NCBI GenBank assembly: GCA_002399265.1
Contig: DHDG01000008.1
Coordinates: 268 to 23,798 of the forward strand
DNA: 23,531 nucleotides
Direction of reading: 5' to 3'
Source: Firmicutes bacterium UBA4882
Lineage (GTDB): Bacteria > Bacillota > UBA4882
Within the stretch, counting starts at the first letter, position 1, and every line of letters begins with the position of its first letter. The notes under the pieces were generated by a model, which had not been told where the DNA came from, searched no databases, and was given only the letters and a program-made list of their open reading frames with translations. Positions 5,686 to 13,349 of this stretch are shown here, piece after piece. Both the position numbers and the translations under genes were made by a program.

Positions 5686-7110
5686 ATGACAAACATCAAC
5701 GCGCAGGACATCAATGCGCAAGAGTTCAACGCTCAGGACTTCACTGCTGTTATTTTGGCAGCTGGCCTCGGCAAAAGAATGAAATCGGATTTGCCAAAAG
5801 TCTTGTTTCCATTGTGCGGCCGGACATTGATCGAGCATGTTGTTGATCATGCGCGCCAGGCGGGTTTTGAGAAAATTGTGGTCGTCGTAGGGCATGGTGC
5901 TGATCAGGTCAAAGCTGTGCTCGGCGACACCGTGCAGTATGCGCTACAGGCTGAACAGTTGGGCACTGGTCATGCTGTCATGATGGCCAAGGATCATGTG
6001 CAATCGAAGCATGTGATCGTCCTGTCCGGTGATGCGCCACTCTTGACCCCGGATACGCTGCGCGCCATGGCGCGCCATCATTTGGATCGAAGCGCCGCTG
6101 CCACTGTTCTGACAGCTGTAATGGAAAACCCGGAGCGTTATGGCAGAATCCTGCGCGAAAATAATGCGCCGGATGGCAGGGTTACCGGCATTGTTGAAGA
6201 AAAGGATGCCAATCCGGAACAGCTCATGATCAAAGAGATTAATACCGGCACTTATTGCTTCGAAAGCGGCGTGTTTAGTCTATTGGCTGATTGCGGCCGC
6301 AGCGGGTCGGGGCGTCAAAACGCACAAGGCGAATATTACCTGACGGATGCTCTGGCAGCCTATTATCAGGCTGGTAAAACGGTTACGGCGGCAATATTGG
6401 CAGACCCCCATGAGGGCGACGCGCCGAATAACAGGGTGCAGTTAGCTGAAACCGCCCGGGTTATTCAACAGCACATTCTGGAAGAATTGATGCTGTCCGG
6501 GGTATCCGTAGTGGATCCCCATAACACCTATGTGGATATCACCGCTAAGGTGGGCCGGGATTCGACGCTCATGCCGGGTACCATTATCGAAGGCAGCACG
6601 GTGATTGGTGAGCATTGTCAGGTTGGCCCGTACACGCATCTCAAAAACGTCCAGATCGGCAATGATGTTGTGGTCCAGCATTCGGTGCTGATCGATTGTA
6701 TCGTCAAAGATCGGGTCAACATCGGGCCGTTCGCCTACATCCGACCGGAATCAGTTATCGAGCAGGGCGCCAAAATCGGCGATTTTGTAGAGATCAAAAA
6801 ATCCATTGTCGGTGAAAACAGCAAAGTACCGCATCTCAGTTATGTAGGGGATACGACCATCGGCAAAGGCTCCAATATCGGAGCAGGCACCATTACCTGC
6901 AATTATGACGGCAAGCACAAACATCATACTGAAATCGGGGACGGCGTTTTCATCGGGAGTAATAGTAATTTGGTGGCGCCGGTAACCATCGGTCACGGTG
7001 CGTATGTCGCCGCCGGTTCGACAATTACGGATCAAGTTCCGGGTGATGCGCTGGCGATTGCGCGGGCTCGGCAGGTTAATAAAGAAAACTATGTCAGCAA
7101 GCAGAAGTAA
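5686..7110 (+). CDS. glmU: Bifunctional GlmU: UDP-GlcNAc pyrophosphorylase / GlcN-1-P acetyltransferase
   Basis: Makes UDP-N-acetylglucosamine, the precursor of peptidoglycan and other polymers, in the cytosol. It has 474 residues, close to family length. The N-terminal uridylyltransferase half shows LAAGLGKRM (24-32), LPKVLFPL, EQLGTGHAVM and VLSGDAPLL. The C-terminal left-handed beta-helix of hexapeptide repeats carries the acetyltransferase site with His383 in KVPHLSYVGD and the NIGAGTITCNYDG motif. ATG 5686 has a consensus AGGAGGT 6 nt upstream. Ahead of the catalytic core is an unusual extension with three five-residue NAQ(D/E)(I/F) repeats encoded by 15-nt units. The usual downstream neighbour prs (PRPP synthetase) is absent; rplY follows after 94 nt. 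Confidence 0.97.
   Translation: MTNINAQDINAQEFNAQDFTAVILAAGLGKRMKSDLPKVLFPLCGRTLIEHVVDHARQAGFEKIVVVVGHGADQVKAVLGDTVQYALQAEQLGTGHAVMMAKDHVQSKHVIVLSGDAPLLTPDTLRAMARHHLDRSAAATVLTAVMENPERYGRILRENNAPDGRVTGIVEEKDANPEQLMIKEINTGTYCFESGVFSLLADCGRSGSGRQNAQGEYYLTDALAAYYQAGKTVTAAILADPHEGDAPNNRVQLAETARVIQQHILEELMLSGVSVVDPHNTYVDITAKVGRDSTLMPGTIIEGSTVIGEHCQVGPYTHLKNVQIGNDVVVQHSVLIDCIVKDRVNIGPFAYIRPESVIEQGAKIGDFVEIKKSIVGENSKVPHLSYVGDTTIGKGSNIGAGTITCNYDGKHKHHTEIGDGVFIGSNSNLVAPVTIGHGAYVAAGSTITDQVPGDALAIARARQVNKENYVSKQK
5695..5739 (+). repeat. Three 15-nt tandem units at the 5' end of glmU
   Basis: Units 5695-5709, 5710-5724 and 5725-5739 encode INAQD, INAQE and FNAQD. They differ at several third positions and by one Ile/Phe change, so they are old or have been under selection. 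They lie before the conserved uridylyltransferase fold. Confidence 0.7.
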
Positions 7111-7122
7111 ATGTTATATTTG

Positions 7123-7131
7123 TGATATAAT
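7123..7131 (+). promoter_or_regulatory. Extended -10 promoter upstream of rplY
   Basis: TGATATAAT (TGn plus TATAAT, 7126-7131) in the glmU-rplY gap, without a good -35. It could start transcription of rplY-pth-mfd independently of glmU. Confidence 0.4.
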
Positions 7132-7204
7132 AATGTCTGACCCTGGCAGGCCGACACGGGGCCGACTGGGAGACATACTGTTATATAAAAGGGGAGGGCC
7201 CAAC

Positions 7205-7864
7205 GTGACGGACTACTTGGTAAAGGCTATTCGTCGGGATGACAGCGGGAAAGGTGCCAACAGGCAACTGCGCCGCGAAGGCAAAATCCCGGCAGTTTTG
7301 TATGGTAACGAAGATGCTCCGGAAAAGCTCGTTATTGAGACGCGCGATTTTGAGCGCTTGTTGAAACAAGGGGCTTTAGGGAAACTGGTCAATGTAGAGT
7401 TTAAAGCTGGCCGTTCTAAAAAGGCTGTTCCGGCGCTTTTGAAAGAGGTCCAGACGGAACCGCTCAATGGCAAAGTCATGCATGTCGATTTTCAGGCAGT
7501 CGATATGAAACAGGAGATTGGAACGATCGTCGCGATCCATTATACTGGTGAGGAACGTCGTGTTAATGATGGCTCTGTCATTCAGCCGCTGTTAAGAGAG
7601 GTTAATGTCACCTGTCTACCGGACCGCATCCCGTCGTTCTTTGAAGTTGATATTTCAGGCCTGCAGGCTGGTGAGTCCATTACTGTGAGTACACTCAAAC
7701 CTGAGGAAGGCGTTACGATTCAGACCCCTGCAGAAGAGGTCCTGGTAACGGCGGCACTGGTCCATCAGGAGGCTGAAGCCGAAACAGCTGAGGGTGCAGA
7801 AGCCGGAGCTGAAGACGCTGGTGCTGAGGCTGGCGGAGAGGCCAAAGAAGACGCAGGCAAGTAA
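7205..7864 (+). CDS. rplY: 50S ribosomal protein L25/general stress protein Ctc
   Basis: Binds 5S rRNA in the large subunit; the long (TL5/CTC) form has 219 residues. GTG 7205 is preferred because GGGGAGGG (7191-7198) stands 6 nt upstream; the frame is open far upstream inside glmU but without family similarity. Domain 1 (about 1-95) has the RQLRREGKIPAVLYG motif of the 5S-binding fold, then PALLKEVQTEPLNGKVMHVDF. Domain 2 (about 100-185) is the beta-rich TL5 C-terminal domain ending LVTAAL. An Ala/Glu/Gly-rich acidic tail follows, common in this family but expanded here. It is followed after 2 nt by pth. In Bacillus, ctc is stress induced; no sigma-B-like site was found here. Confidence 0.95.
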   Translation: MTDYLVKAIRRDDSGKGANRQLRREGKIPAVLYGNEDAPEKLVIETRDFERLLKQGALGKLVNVEFKAGRSKKAVPALLKEVQTEPLNGKVMHVDFQAVDMKQEIGTIVAIHYTGEERRVNDGSVIQPLLREVNVTCLPDRIPSFFEVDISGLQAGESITVSTLKPEEGVTIQTPAEEVLVTAALVHQEAEAETAEGAEAGAEDAGAEAGGEAKEDAGK

Positions 7865-7866
7865 GC

Positions 7867-8448
7867 ATGGAAAAATTACTCCTGGCCGGCCTGGGCAATC
7901 CCGGGACGAAGTACGAGTATACGCGGCATAATATTGGGTTCCAAGTGATCGAGCTTCTGGCACGCCGGGCCGGCATCCGTGTGAATCGCCGTGAAATGCA
8001 GGCGTTGGTCGGACAGGGTGTGCTGCGTGGCCGGGGGATTATTTTAGTTAAACCCCAGACTTACATGAATGCGAGCGGTGAAGCGGTGGGTCCATTGGCC
8101 CGCCGCTACAATATTGCCACGGATTCGCTGCTGGCGATTGTCGATGATATGGATCTGCCGCTCGGGAGAATTCGGCTGCGGGTTTCAGGAAGCAGCGGTG
8201 GTCACAATGGTCTCAAATCGCTCATCGCGCATCTGGGCAGCGAGGATTTTCCGCGCCTGCGGGTTGGGATTGGCCGACCGGTTACGGGGGCGGTTAACTA
8301 TGTCACTTCGATCTTCAGCAAGGAAGAAATGCCGCTTTGGTCTGAAAGCGTGCAGATGGCGGCTGACGCGGCCGAATGCTTTATTGCCGAAGGCATTCTG
8401 GAGGCCATGAACCGTTATAACGGCATGATTATTGGTCAAGATAAATAG
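7867..8448 (+). CDS. pth: Peptidyl-tRNA hydrolase
   Basis: Releases tRNA from peptidyl-tRNA dropped by stalled ribosomes. It has 193 residues, family-typical. All key residues fall at the classical numbering: the catalytic His21 in TRHNIGF, Asn68 in QTYMNASG, Asp93 in DDMDLP and Asn114 in GGHNGLKS. The N-terminus LLLAGLGNPG is typical. The start lies 2 nt after the rplY stop with only a weak SD, so translation is probably coupled to rplY. In Bacillus, fin lies between pth and mfd; here the spacer holds only G+C-rich palindromes. Confidence 0.97.
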   Translation: MEKLLLAGLGNPGTKYEYTRHNIGFQVIELLARRAGIRVNRREMQALVGQGVLRGRGIILVKPQTYMNASGEAVGPLARRYNIATDSLLAIVDDMDLPLGRIRLRVSGSSGGHNGLKSLIAHLGSEDFPRLRVGIGRPVTGAVNYVTSIFSKEEMPLWSESVQMAADAAECFIAEGILEAMNRYNGMIIGQDK

Positions 8449-8473
8449 ATATGGATAGATGGCTATACAGTTA

Positions 8474-8569
8474 GCCCCCGTGGGTCTCACGCCCGGGGGC
8501 CTATTGCCATATCATAGCGCCGGAGTAGACGCCGGAAGAGGCGCCCTGGCGCCGCCGGAGGCGGAGGGG
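8474..8569 (+). promoter_or_regulatory. G+C-rich structured leader in front of mfd
   Basis: Contains three inverted repeats: GCCCCCG (8474-8480) with CGGGGGC (8494-8500); GGCGCC (8540-8545) with GGCGCC (8548-8553); and CCGCC (8552-8556) with GGCGG (8560-8564). The last touches the SD GGAGGGG (8563-8569). No T-tract follows. It may slow translation initiation of mfd. The stretch is also open in the mfd frame from ATG 8459, so it could instead encode a 39-residue N-terminal extension. Confidence 0.45.
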
Positions 8570-8575
8570 TATTTT

Positions 8576-11500
8576 TTGCTGGAATCTTTGCTAGACGCTT
8601 TCCGTTCGAATCCAGAAATTATTGAAACCAAGAAGGCACTGCGGCAGGGGGTTGTCCGGCAGCTGCTGTCAGGAATCGGTGCATCTCAAAAAACCACCAT
8701 CATGGCGTCGCTCTGGGATGGGAACGAGGGGAGCCGCCCGTGGCTACTGGTCACCCATAACGCTTATCAGGCGGTCAGGATCTATGAGGATTTGGTGACA
8801 CTGCTAGGGCCGCAGGACATTGAGCTTTTTCCGGCGATGGATACCTTGCCTCATGAAGAAACGTCTGAGTTGGAAAACCAGGGGGCGCGGGCCAGAGTGC
8901 TGGCCAGGCTCGTAATGGGTGAGCAGCTCATCGTGATTACCCATTTCTCAGCTTTGAGCAGAAAAACGATGCCGCCTGAGTTGCTGCGAAAAGATACTCT
9001 GCGCCTGTGTTCCGGCCAGGAAATTGCGCCTGCGGAGTTGGTGAACCATGCCGTCAATTTGGGCTATGAACGGGTGGATCGGGTCGAGGGACCAGGCCAG
9101 TTTGCGCGTAGAGGCGGCATTTTTGATATTTGGCCGCCGACCACCGGCGAGCCTTACCGCGTGGAGTTTTTTGGCGACGAAGTAGAATCAATTCGAACAT
9201 TTGAGCCAATTGGTCAGCGCTCTACCAGCCAGGACACAAAGCTGCTGATCTGGCCGACCCGCGATAGTGCCGGAGATGTGGATGGGTATGCCATTGGCGA
9301 ACTGGTGCGGGAAAAAGCTGCGGTGCAGGCCATCGCGTTACGCGGGGCGGGCATGGCGGAAGCCGGCGACCGCCTCGAACAGACTATGAATGAAATGAGT
9401 GAGCGGCTGGAACAACTGGGCCATTTTCCGGGACGGGATCAGTTTATGCCGTTCTTCTATGATAAAGCTGGGGCTGGCATGACCACGCTTCTGGACTACA
9501 TGCCAGAGGCGCTGGTTTTTCTGGATGAACCGGTTCGGATCCAGGAATATGGTCAGGCGGCGGAGCGCGAAATCGCCGAGACCATCATGGCGAACATTGA
9601 ACGCGGCTTTACACTCAGAGATGAATTGGACATCTTCGCCGGTTACGATGAGATCATGAATGTGATTGAGTACCATGATACGATCGCCATGGCGATGCTG
9701 CCTACGCAAACAAGGGGGCAGCGTCCCGAACGAACAGTGACCTTTCCAATTCGAACGGCCCGATCATTTCAGGGCAAAAGTGACCGTCTGAAGGAGGAAC
9801 TGCAGCGCTGGCAGCAAGACCGCGTGGCGGTGCTGCTCTTAGTACACGATTCCGAGCAGGCGCATCATCTTAGTAATATGCTGCGTGAGGAAGGCATTAA
9901 CGCCTTCCATGACCCGGAATGCCGCACCCCGCTTGAGGGTGGTATTACAGTGGTCTCGTTCGGCAAACTGGAATCAGGTTTTGAATGCACGCAACCGCGG
10001 CTGGTGGTGCTGACGGTTCATGAGATTTTCGGGCGGCAGGAAAAGAAAAAGCGTGCCCGCTTCGCCAATGAGGGCATTAAGATCTCGACCTACACTGATT
10101 TGCGGGCTGGCGATTATGTGGTCCATGCTAATCATGGTATTGGACAGTATCTGGGTATGAAGACCCTGCTGGTGGCCGGGGTGCATCGTGACTATATGCA
10201 TGTGCAATATGCGGGGGGCGATGCGCTTTATGTACCGGTCGAGCAAGTCAATCTGTTGCAGAAATTTGTGGGCTCCGGTGATGACGTTCCTAAGCTGCAT
10301 AAATTGGGTGGCACCGATTGGCAGAAGACGAAAACGCGGGTTAAGGAATCTGTCAAGGAAATGGCAGATGGCTTACTGAAGCTTTATGCCGTACGTGAAA
10401 CGATGCCGGGGTTCGCCTTTGCACCTGATTCGCCCTGGCAGGCGCAGTTTGAGGATGCCTTTATTTATGAAGAAACGCCTGATCAGGTGAAGGCGATTGC
10501 CGAGATTAAAGGCGACATGGAAGATTCCCAAGCGATGGATCGTTTGCTATGCGGCGATGTGGGCTACGGAAAGACCGAGGTTGCTATCCGGGCGGCTTTT
10601 AAGGCCGTCGATAACGGCAAGCAGGTGGTGGTGCTGGTGCCAACGACTATTCTGGCGCAACAGCACTACCAGACCTTTTTGGACCGGTTTGCCGACTTCC
10701 CAGCTATCTCAATCCGGTCTCTCAGCCGGTTTCAGTCGCCGAAAGAGCAAAAGGAAACGCTGAAACTGCTGGCACAGGGACGCGTGGATATTGTCATCGG
10801 CACGCACCGCCTCTTATCGAACGACATAATCTTTAAGAATCTCGGGCTGCTGATCGTCGATGAAGAGCAGCGCTTTGGTGTGATCCATAAGGAACGTATC
10901 AAAGAAATGCGCAAAAACGTGGATGTCCTGACCTTGACAGCGACCCCGATTCCGAGGACGCTGCATATGGCATTGGTTGGTGTGCGCGACATGAGTGTCA
11001 TTGAAACGCCACCGGAAGATCGCTTTCCAGTACGGACTTATGTTACGGAATATAACGATGGCCTGATTCAGGAGGCCATCCAGCGTGAACTCGCGCGCGG
11101 CGGGCAAATCTATTTTGTCTATAACCGCATCGAGAGTATTGATCAAATGGCAAATCATCTGCAGGAATTGGTGCCGGATGCGCGGATTCTCATCGGACAC
11201 GGCCAGATGTCAGAAGATATGCTGGAACGGGTCATGCTGGACTTTATCGACGGCGAGGCTGATATTTTGCTGTGCACGACGATCATTGAATCAGGCATGG
11301 ATATTGCCAATGTGAACACACTAATTGTGTATGACGCGGATCGATTGGGGCTGGCGCAGCTTTATCAGCTCCGTGGCAGGGTGGGCCGGTCGAACCGCAT
11401 CGCGTATGCCTACTTCACTTTCCGGAAAGACAAGGTCGTCAACGAGGTGGCGGAGAAACGGCTACAGGCAATTCGCGACTTTACCGAATTGGGGTCCGGC

Positions 11501-12127
11501 TTCAAGATTGCCATGAGGGACCTGGAAATCAGGGGCGCCGGCAATTTGCTCGGCGCGGAGCAGCATGGCCACATTACGTCGGTCGGCTTTGAGATGTACT
11601 GTCGCTTGCTCGAGGAGGCCGTCCAGGAACTACGTGGCAATTATCAGCCGGAGCCGCCTGATACAGCCGTTGAATTGCCGCTGGATGCTTATCTGCCGGA
11701 CACCTATATTCCGGATGTCAGGCAGAAAGTGGAGATGTATAAAAAGATCGCGGCGGTCCGCAATGCGACCGAGGCGGAGCAGTTGGCGGTGGAGATGAAA
11801 GACCGTTTTGGGGAACTTCCGGAGGAAGTGGCCAATCTGGTAACCTTGTCAGTCTTCAGAGCGCGGTTTCGTGCTGTCGGAGTGCAGAGCATCAGTACGG
11901 AGCGCGATGCGCTGGTGATCCGCTTCCATGAAGGGGTTACACCGGACAGCGCTAAAGTGCAGCAATTGCTGCGGCAAAAGCGCCCGCGCGTCACTTATCA
12001 TACTGGCAAAGGGGTTCAGCTGCGGGTGCATGGGGCGGTGGCGATGGCACAGGTAATGGGCGCGGGTGCGGCGGCGGCGGGACTGGTCAAAGTGCTGCAG
12101 CATTTGGCCGATGCCTTGGGGGCCTGA
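8576..12127 (+). CDS. mfd: Transcription-repair coupling factor Mfd
   Basis: ATP-driven translocase that removes RNA polymerase stalled at DNA damage and recruits UvrA. It has 1183 residues from TTG 8576, preferred because GGAGGGG stands 6 nt upstream and the protein then begins at the usual family position; ATG 8459 is in frame but has no SD. Domains: a UvrB-like N-terminal module (about 1-500); the RNA-polymerase interaction/CarD-like domain beginning GDYVVHANHGIGQYLG (about 505-570); a RecG-like helicase with GDVGYGKTE (Lys666), the DEEQRFGV box and TATPIPRTLH; the second RecA domain with TTIIESGMDIANVN and QLRGRVGRS; and the C-terminal TRCF domain (about from 1030, with SVFRARFRAVGV). An Ala/Gly-rich stretch lies close to the C-terminus. 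Confidence 0.97.
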   Translation: MLESLLDAFRSNPEIIETKKALRQGVVRQLLSGIGASQKTTIMASLWDGNEGSRPWLLVTHNAYQAVRIYEDLVTLLGPQDIELFPAMDTLPHEETSELENQGARARVLARLVMGEQLIVITHFSALSRKTMPPELLRKDTLRLCSGQEIAPAELVNHAVNLGYERVDRVEGPGQFARRGGIFDIWPPTTGEPYRVEFFGDEVESIRTFEPIGQRSTSQDTKLLIWPTRDSAGDVDGYAIGELVREKAAVQAIALRGAGMAEAGDRLEQTMNEMSERLEQLGHFPGRDQFMPFFYDKAGAGMTTLLDYMPEALVFLDEPVRIQEYGQAAEREIAETIMANIERGFTLRDELDIFAGYDEIMNVIEYHDTIAMAMLPTQTRGQRPERTVTFPIRTARSFQGKSDRLKEELQRWQQDRVAVLLLVHDSEQAHHLSNMLREEGINAFHDPECRTPLEGGITVVSFGKLESGFECTQPRLVVLTVHEIFGRQEKKKRARFANEGIKISTYTDLRAGDYVVHANHGIGQYLGMKTLLVAGVHRDYMHVQYAGGDALYVPVEQVNLLQKFVGSGDDVPKLHKLGGTDWQKTKTRVKESVKEMADGLLKLYAVRETMPGFAFAPDSPWQAQFEDAFIYEETPDQVKAIAEIKGDMEDSQAMDRLLCGDVGYGKTEVAIRAAFKAVDNGKQVVVLVPTTILAQQHYQTFLDRFADFPAISIRSLSRFQSPKEQKETLKLLAQGRVDIVIGTHRLLSNDIIFKNLGLLIVDEEQRFGVIHKERIKEMRKNVDVLTLTATPIPRTLHMALVGVRDMSVIETPPEDRFPVRTYVTEYNDGLIQEAIQRELARGGQIYFVYNRIESIDQMANHLQELVPDARILIGHGQMSEDMLERVMLDFIDGEADILLCTTIIESGMDIANVNTLIVYDADRLGLAQLYQLRGRVGRSNRIAYAYFTFRKDKVVNEVAEKRLQAIRDFTELGSGFKIAMRDLEIRGAGNLLGAEQHGHITSVGFEMYCRLLEEAVQELRGNYQPEPPDTAVELPLDAYLPDTYIPDVRQKVEMYKKIAAVRNATEAEQLAVEMKDRFGELPEEVANLVTLSVFRARFRAVGVQSISTERDALVIRFHEGVTPDSAKVQQLLRQKRPRVTYHTGKGVQLRVHGAVAMAQVMGAGAAAAGLVKVLQHLADALGA

Positions 12128-12169
12128 CTGCTGTGCTGCAAAACAAAACCGTCTACTGTATGAATTAAT

Positions 12170-12191
12170 ACTATTTGGGAAAAATAGTTTT
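12170..12191 (+). terminator. Weak A+T-rich terminator after mfd
   Basis: Stem ACTATTT / AAATAGT with a 5-nt loop GGGAA, ending in TTTT, 42 nt after the mfd stop. The stem is A+T rich, so termination may be partial. Confidence 0.5.
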
Positions 12192-12234
12192 GCCAACAAT
12201 TCCAGCTGACAACGAAGCCGTATGTGATCATTGG

Positions 12235-12270
12235 CAGAAATGAATAATTCTGCTAATCGAGTTATATAAT
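12235..12270 (+). promoter_or_regulatory. Putative spoVT promoter with inverted repeat
   Basis: TATAAT (12265-12270) with GAATAA 17 nt upstream (12242-12247). The latter sits in an inverted repeat GCAGAA (12235-12240) / TTCTGC (12248-12253). GAATA also resembles a sigma-G -35, but no sigma-G -10 (CATnnTA) is seen at the right distance. The inverted repeat could be an operator. Assignment of the sigma factor is open. Confidence 0.35.
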
Positions 12271-12290
12271 ATCACCAAGGAGGGGCTGCG

Positions 12291-12326
12291 TTGCCAAGGC
12301 TATATGAAGGGAGAGCTCGGGGATGA
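12291..12326 (+). CDS. Eleven-codon leader ORF overlapping spoVT
   Basis: TTG 12291 begins an 11-residue ORF (MPRLYEGRARG) that ends at TGA 12324-12326, so its stop overlaps the spoVT ATG (12323) as ATGA. Its SD AAGGAGGGG (12277-12285) is 5 nt upstream and is the best in the region, whereas spoVT itself has only AAGGGAGA at 9 nt. This arrangement suggests translational coupling: ribosomes load on the leader and restart at spoVT. The peptide is basic and has no recognisable family. It could be a chance ORF. Confidence 0.5.
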   Translation: MPRLYEGRARG

Positions 12327-12886
12327 AGGCGACGGGGATCGTACGAAGGATTGATGACCTTGGACGAGTGGTTATCCCCAAGGAAATCAGACGGACCCTC
12401 AGAATCCGCGAAGGCGATCCGCTTGAGATATTCGTGGACCGCGAGGGCGAAGTCATTCTTAAGAAGTACTCACCAATTGGCGAGCTAGGCGATTTTGCCA
12501 AGGAATATGCTGATTCACTATACGAGTCCACAGGTCATATTGCGTTAATCGCCGACAGAGATATGATTGTGGCAGTGTCAGGGGCTCCTAAGAAGGAGTA
12601 TCTTGATAAGTCGATTGCTCAGGCCGTTGAAAAAGCAGTCGAGGAGCGCAAAGTTGTTTTGATGTCGAAACCTGGAGATCACAAATACTGCGACCTTTGC
12701 GCTATCAAAGAGGATAACGGACAGTGTAAGTTTACTGCCCAGGTAATCGCTCCGATTATTGCGGAAGGTGATCCAATCGGCGCCGTAATCTTGGCATCGC
12801 GGGAACCCAATGTTACCATGGGTGATCTTGAGATCAAGATCGCCGAAACAGCAGCCGGTTTTCTAGCCAAACAGATGGAGCAGTAG
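12323..12886 (+). CDS. spoVT: Stage V sporulation regulator SpoVT
   Basis: DNA-binding regulator of forespore sigma-G genes; in Bacillus it tunes spore coat, germination and small acid-soluble protein genes. It has 187 residues. The N-terminal AbrB-type swapped-hairpin domain (about 1-52) is highly conserved: RRIDDLGRVVIPKEIRRTLR, then GDPLEIF and VILKKYSP. Residues about 56-182 form the GAF-like domain (HIALIADRDMIVAVSG, APIIAEGDPIGAVIL) ending in the typical ETAAGFLAKQME. A CDLCAIKEDNGQC segment with three Cys is a local feature. The gene is preceded by the coupled leader ORF and followed by a strong terminator, so it forms its own unit downstream of mfd. Confidence 0.97.
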   Translation: MKATGIVRRIDDLGRVVIPKEIRRTLRIREGDPLEIFVDREGEVILKKYSPIGELGDFAKEYADSLYESTGHIALIADRDMIVAVSGAPKKEYLDKSIAQAVEKAVEERKVVLMSKPGDHKYCDLCAIKEDNGQCKFTAQVIAPIIAEGDPIGAVILASREPNVTMGDLEIKIAETAAGFLAKQMEQ

Positions 12887-12930
12887 TGGCCGGCTGAGGC
12901 AGTATAGTAGCGTTCAGTTCAGGAGTGACC

Positions 12931-12962
12931 AGCGTCCCATATGGTGTGGGGCGCTTTTTATT
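12931..12962 (+). terminator. Intrinsic terminator of spoVT
   Basis: Stem AGCGTCCCA / TGGGGCGCT (9 bp with one G-U pair), a 7-nt loop, then TTTTTATTTT. It starts 44 nt after the spoVT stop. Confidence 0.85.
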
Positions 12963-12991
12963 TTGCGTGGGGGCCTCTTGTCGATTGACGC

Positions 12992-13020
12992 TTGACGCTG
13001 AAGAGCGGTTATTGTAATAT
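12992..13020 (+). promoter_or_regulatory. Sigma-A-type promoter of the 47-codon gene
   Basis: TTGACG (12992-12997), a 17-nt spacer and TAATAT (13015-13020), 35 nt before the start codon. A second TTGACG (12985-12990) directly upstream makes a 7-bp tandem TTGACGC. Confidence 0.65.
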
Positions 13021-13055
13021 AGGGAATGTAAATACTGACAAAGGAGGGGCTCGGG

Positions 13056-13199
13056 ATGTGGCATAAAGGGGCTGAAAACGCCGGCTTTATTGAAATCCAG
13101 CGTTTTTCACATTTCCAGAACAGCACCAAGGCCGTAGTGTACCCTTTTGCAGAAATCCTGAGTCCTGAATCTGGTACGGCTTGGCTGGCGGCAGTATAG
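13056..13199 (+). CDS. Unassigned small protein of 47 residues
   Basis: ATG 13056 is preceded by an excellent SD, AAAGGAGGGG (13040-13049), at 6 nt spacing and ends at TAG 13197-13199. The peptide starts MWHKGAENAGFIEIQ and ends GTAWLAAV. It has no Cys, no signal peptide and no transmembrane stretch; it is mixed polar/aromatic and looks soluble. I do not recognise a family. It has its own promoter (12992-13020) and terminator (13232-13262), so it is a complete monocistronic unit lying between spoVT and the ABC exporter genes. The initiation region (AAGGAGGGGCT, then CTCGGG before ATG) resembles that of the spoVT leader and spoVT. It could be a small sporulation or regulatory protein, or the mRNA could act as an RNA: part of the coding strand can fold (GCTGAAAACGC with GCGTTTTTCA). 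Confidence 0.65.
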   Translation: MWHKGAENAGFIEIQRFSHFQNSTKAVVYPFAEILSPESGTAWLAAV

Positions 13200-13231
13200 C
13201 TGCTGACAGTGCTGTGCGCTTTGTTTGATCA

Positions 13232-13262
13232 GGTCGCAGGTGTTATGCCTGCGGCCTTTTTT
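13232..13262 (+). terminator. Intrinsic terminator of the 47-codon gene
   Basis: Stem GGTCGCAGG / CCTGCGGCC (9 bp with one G-U pair), a 7-nt loop, followed by six T. It is 33 nt after the stop codon. Confidence 0.88.
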
Positions 13263-13349
13263 GATGTGATGAGCGCCGCCGCATCACTGGGCTGTGTGGC
13301 GGCTGCGGCAAAAATCAGGATCCTATATTTTGTATCCGAGGTGTTCAAA

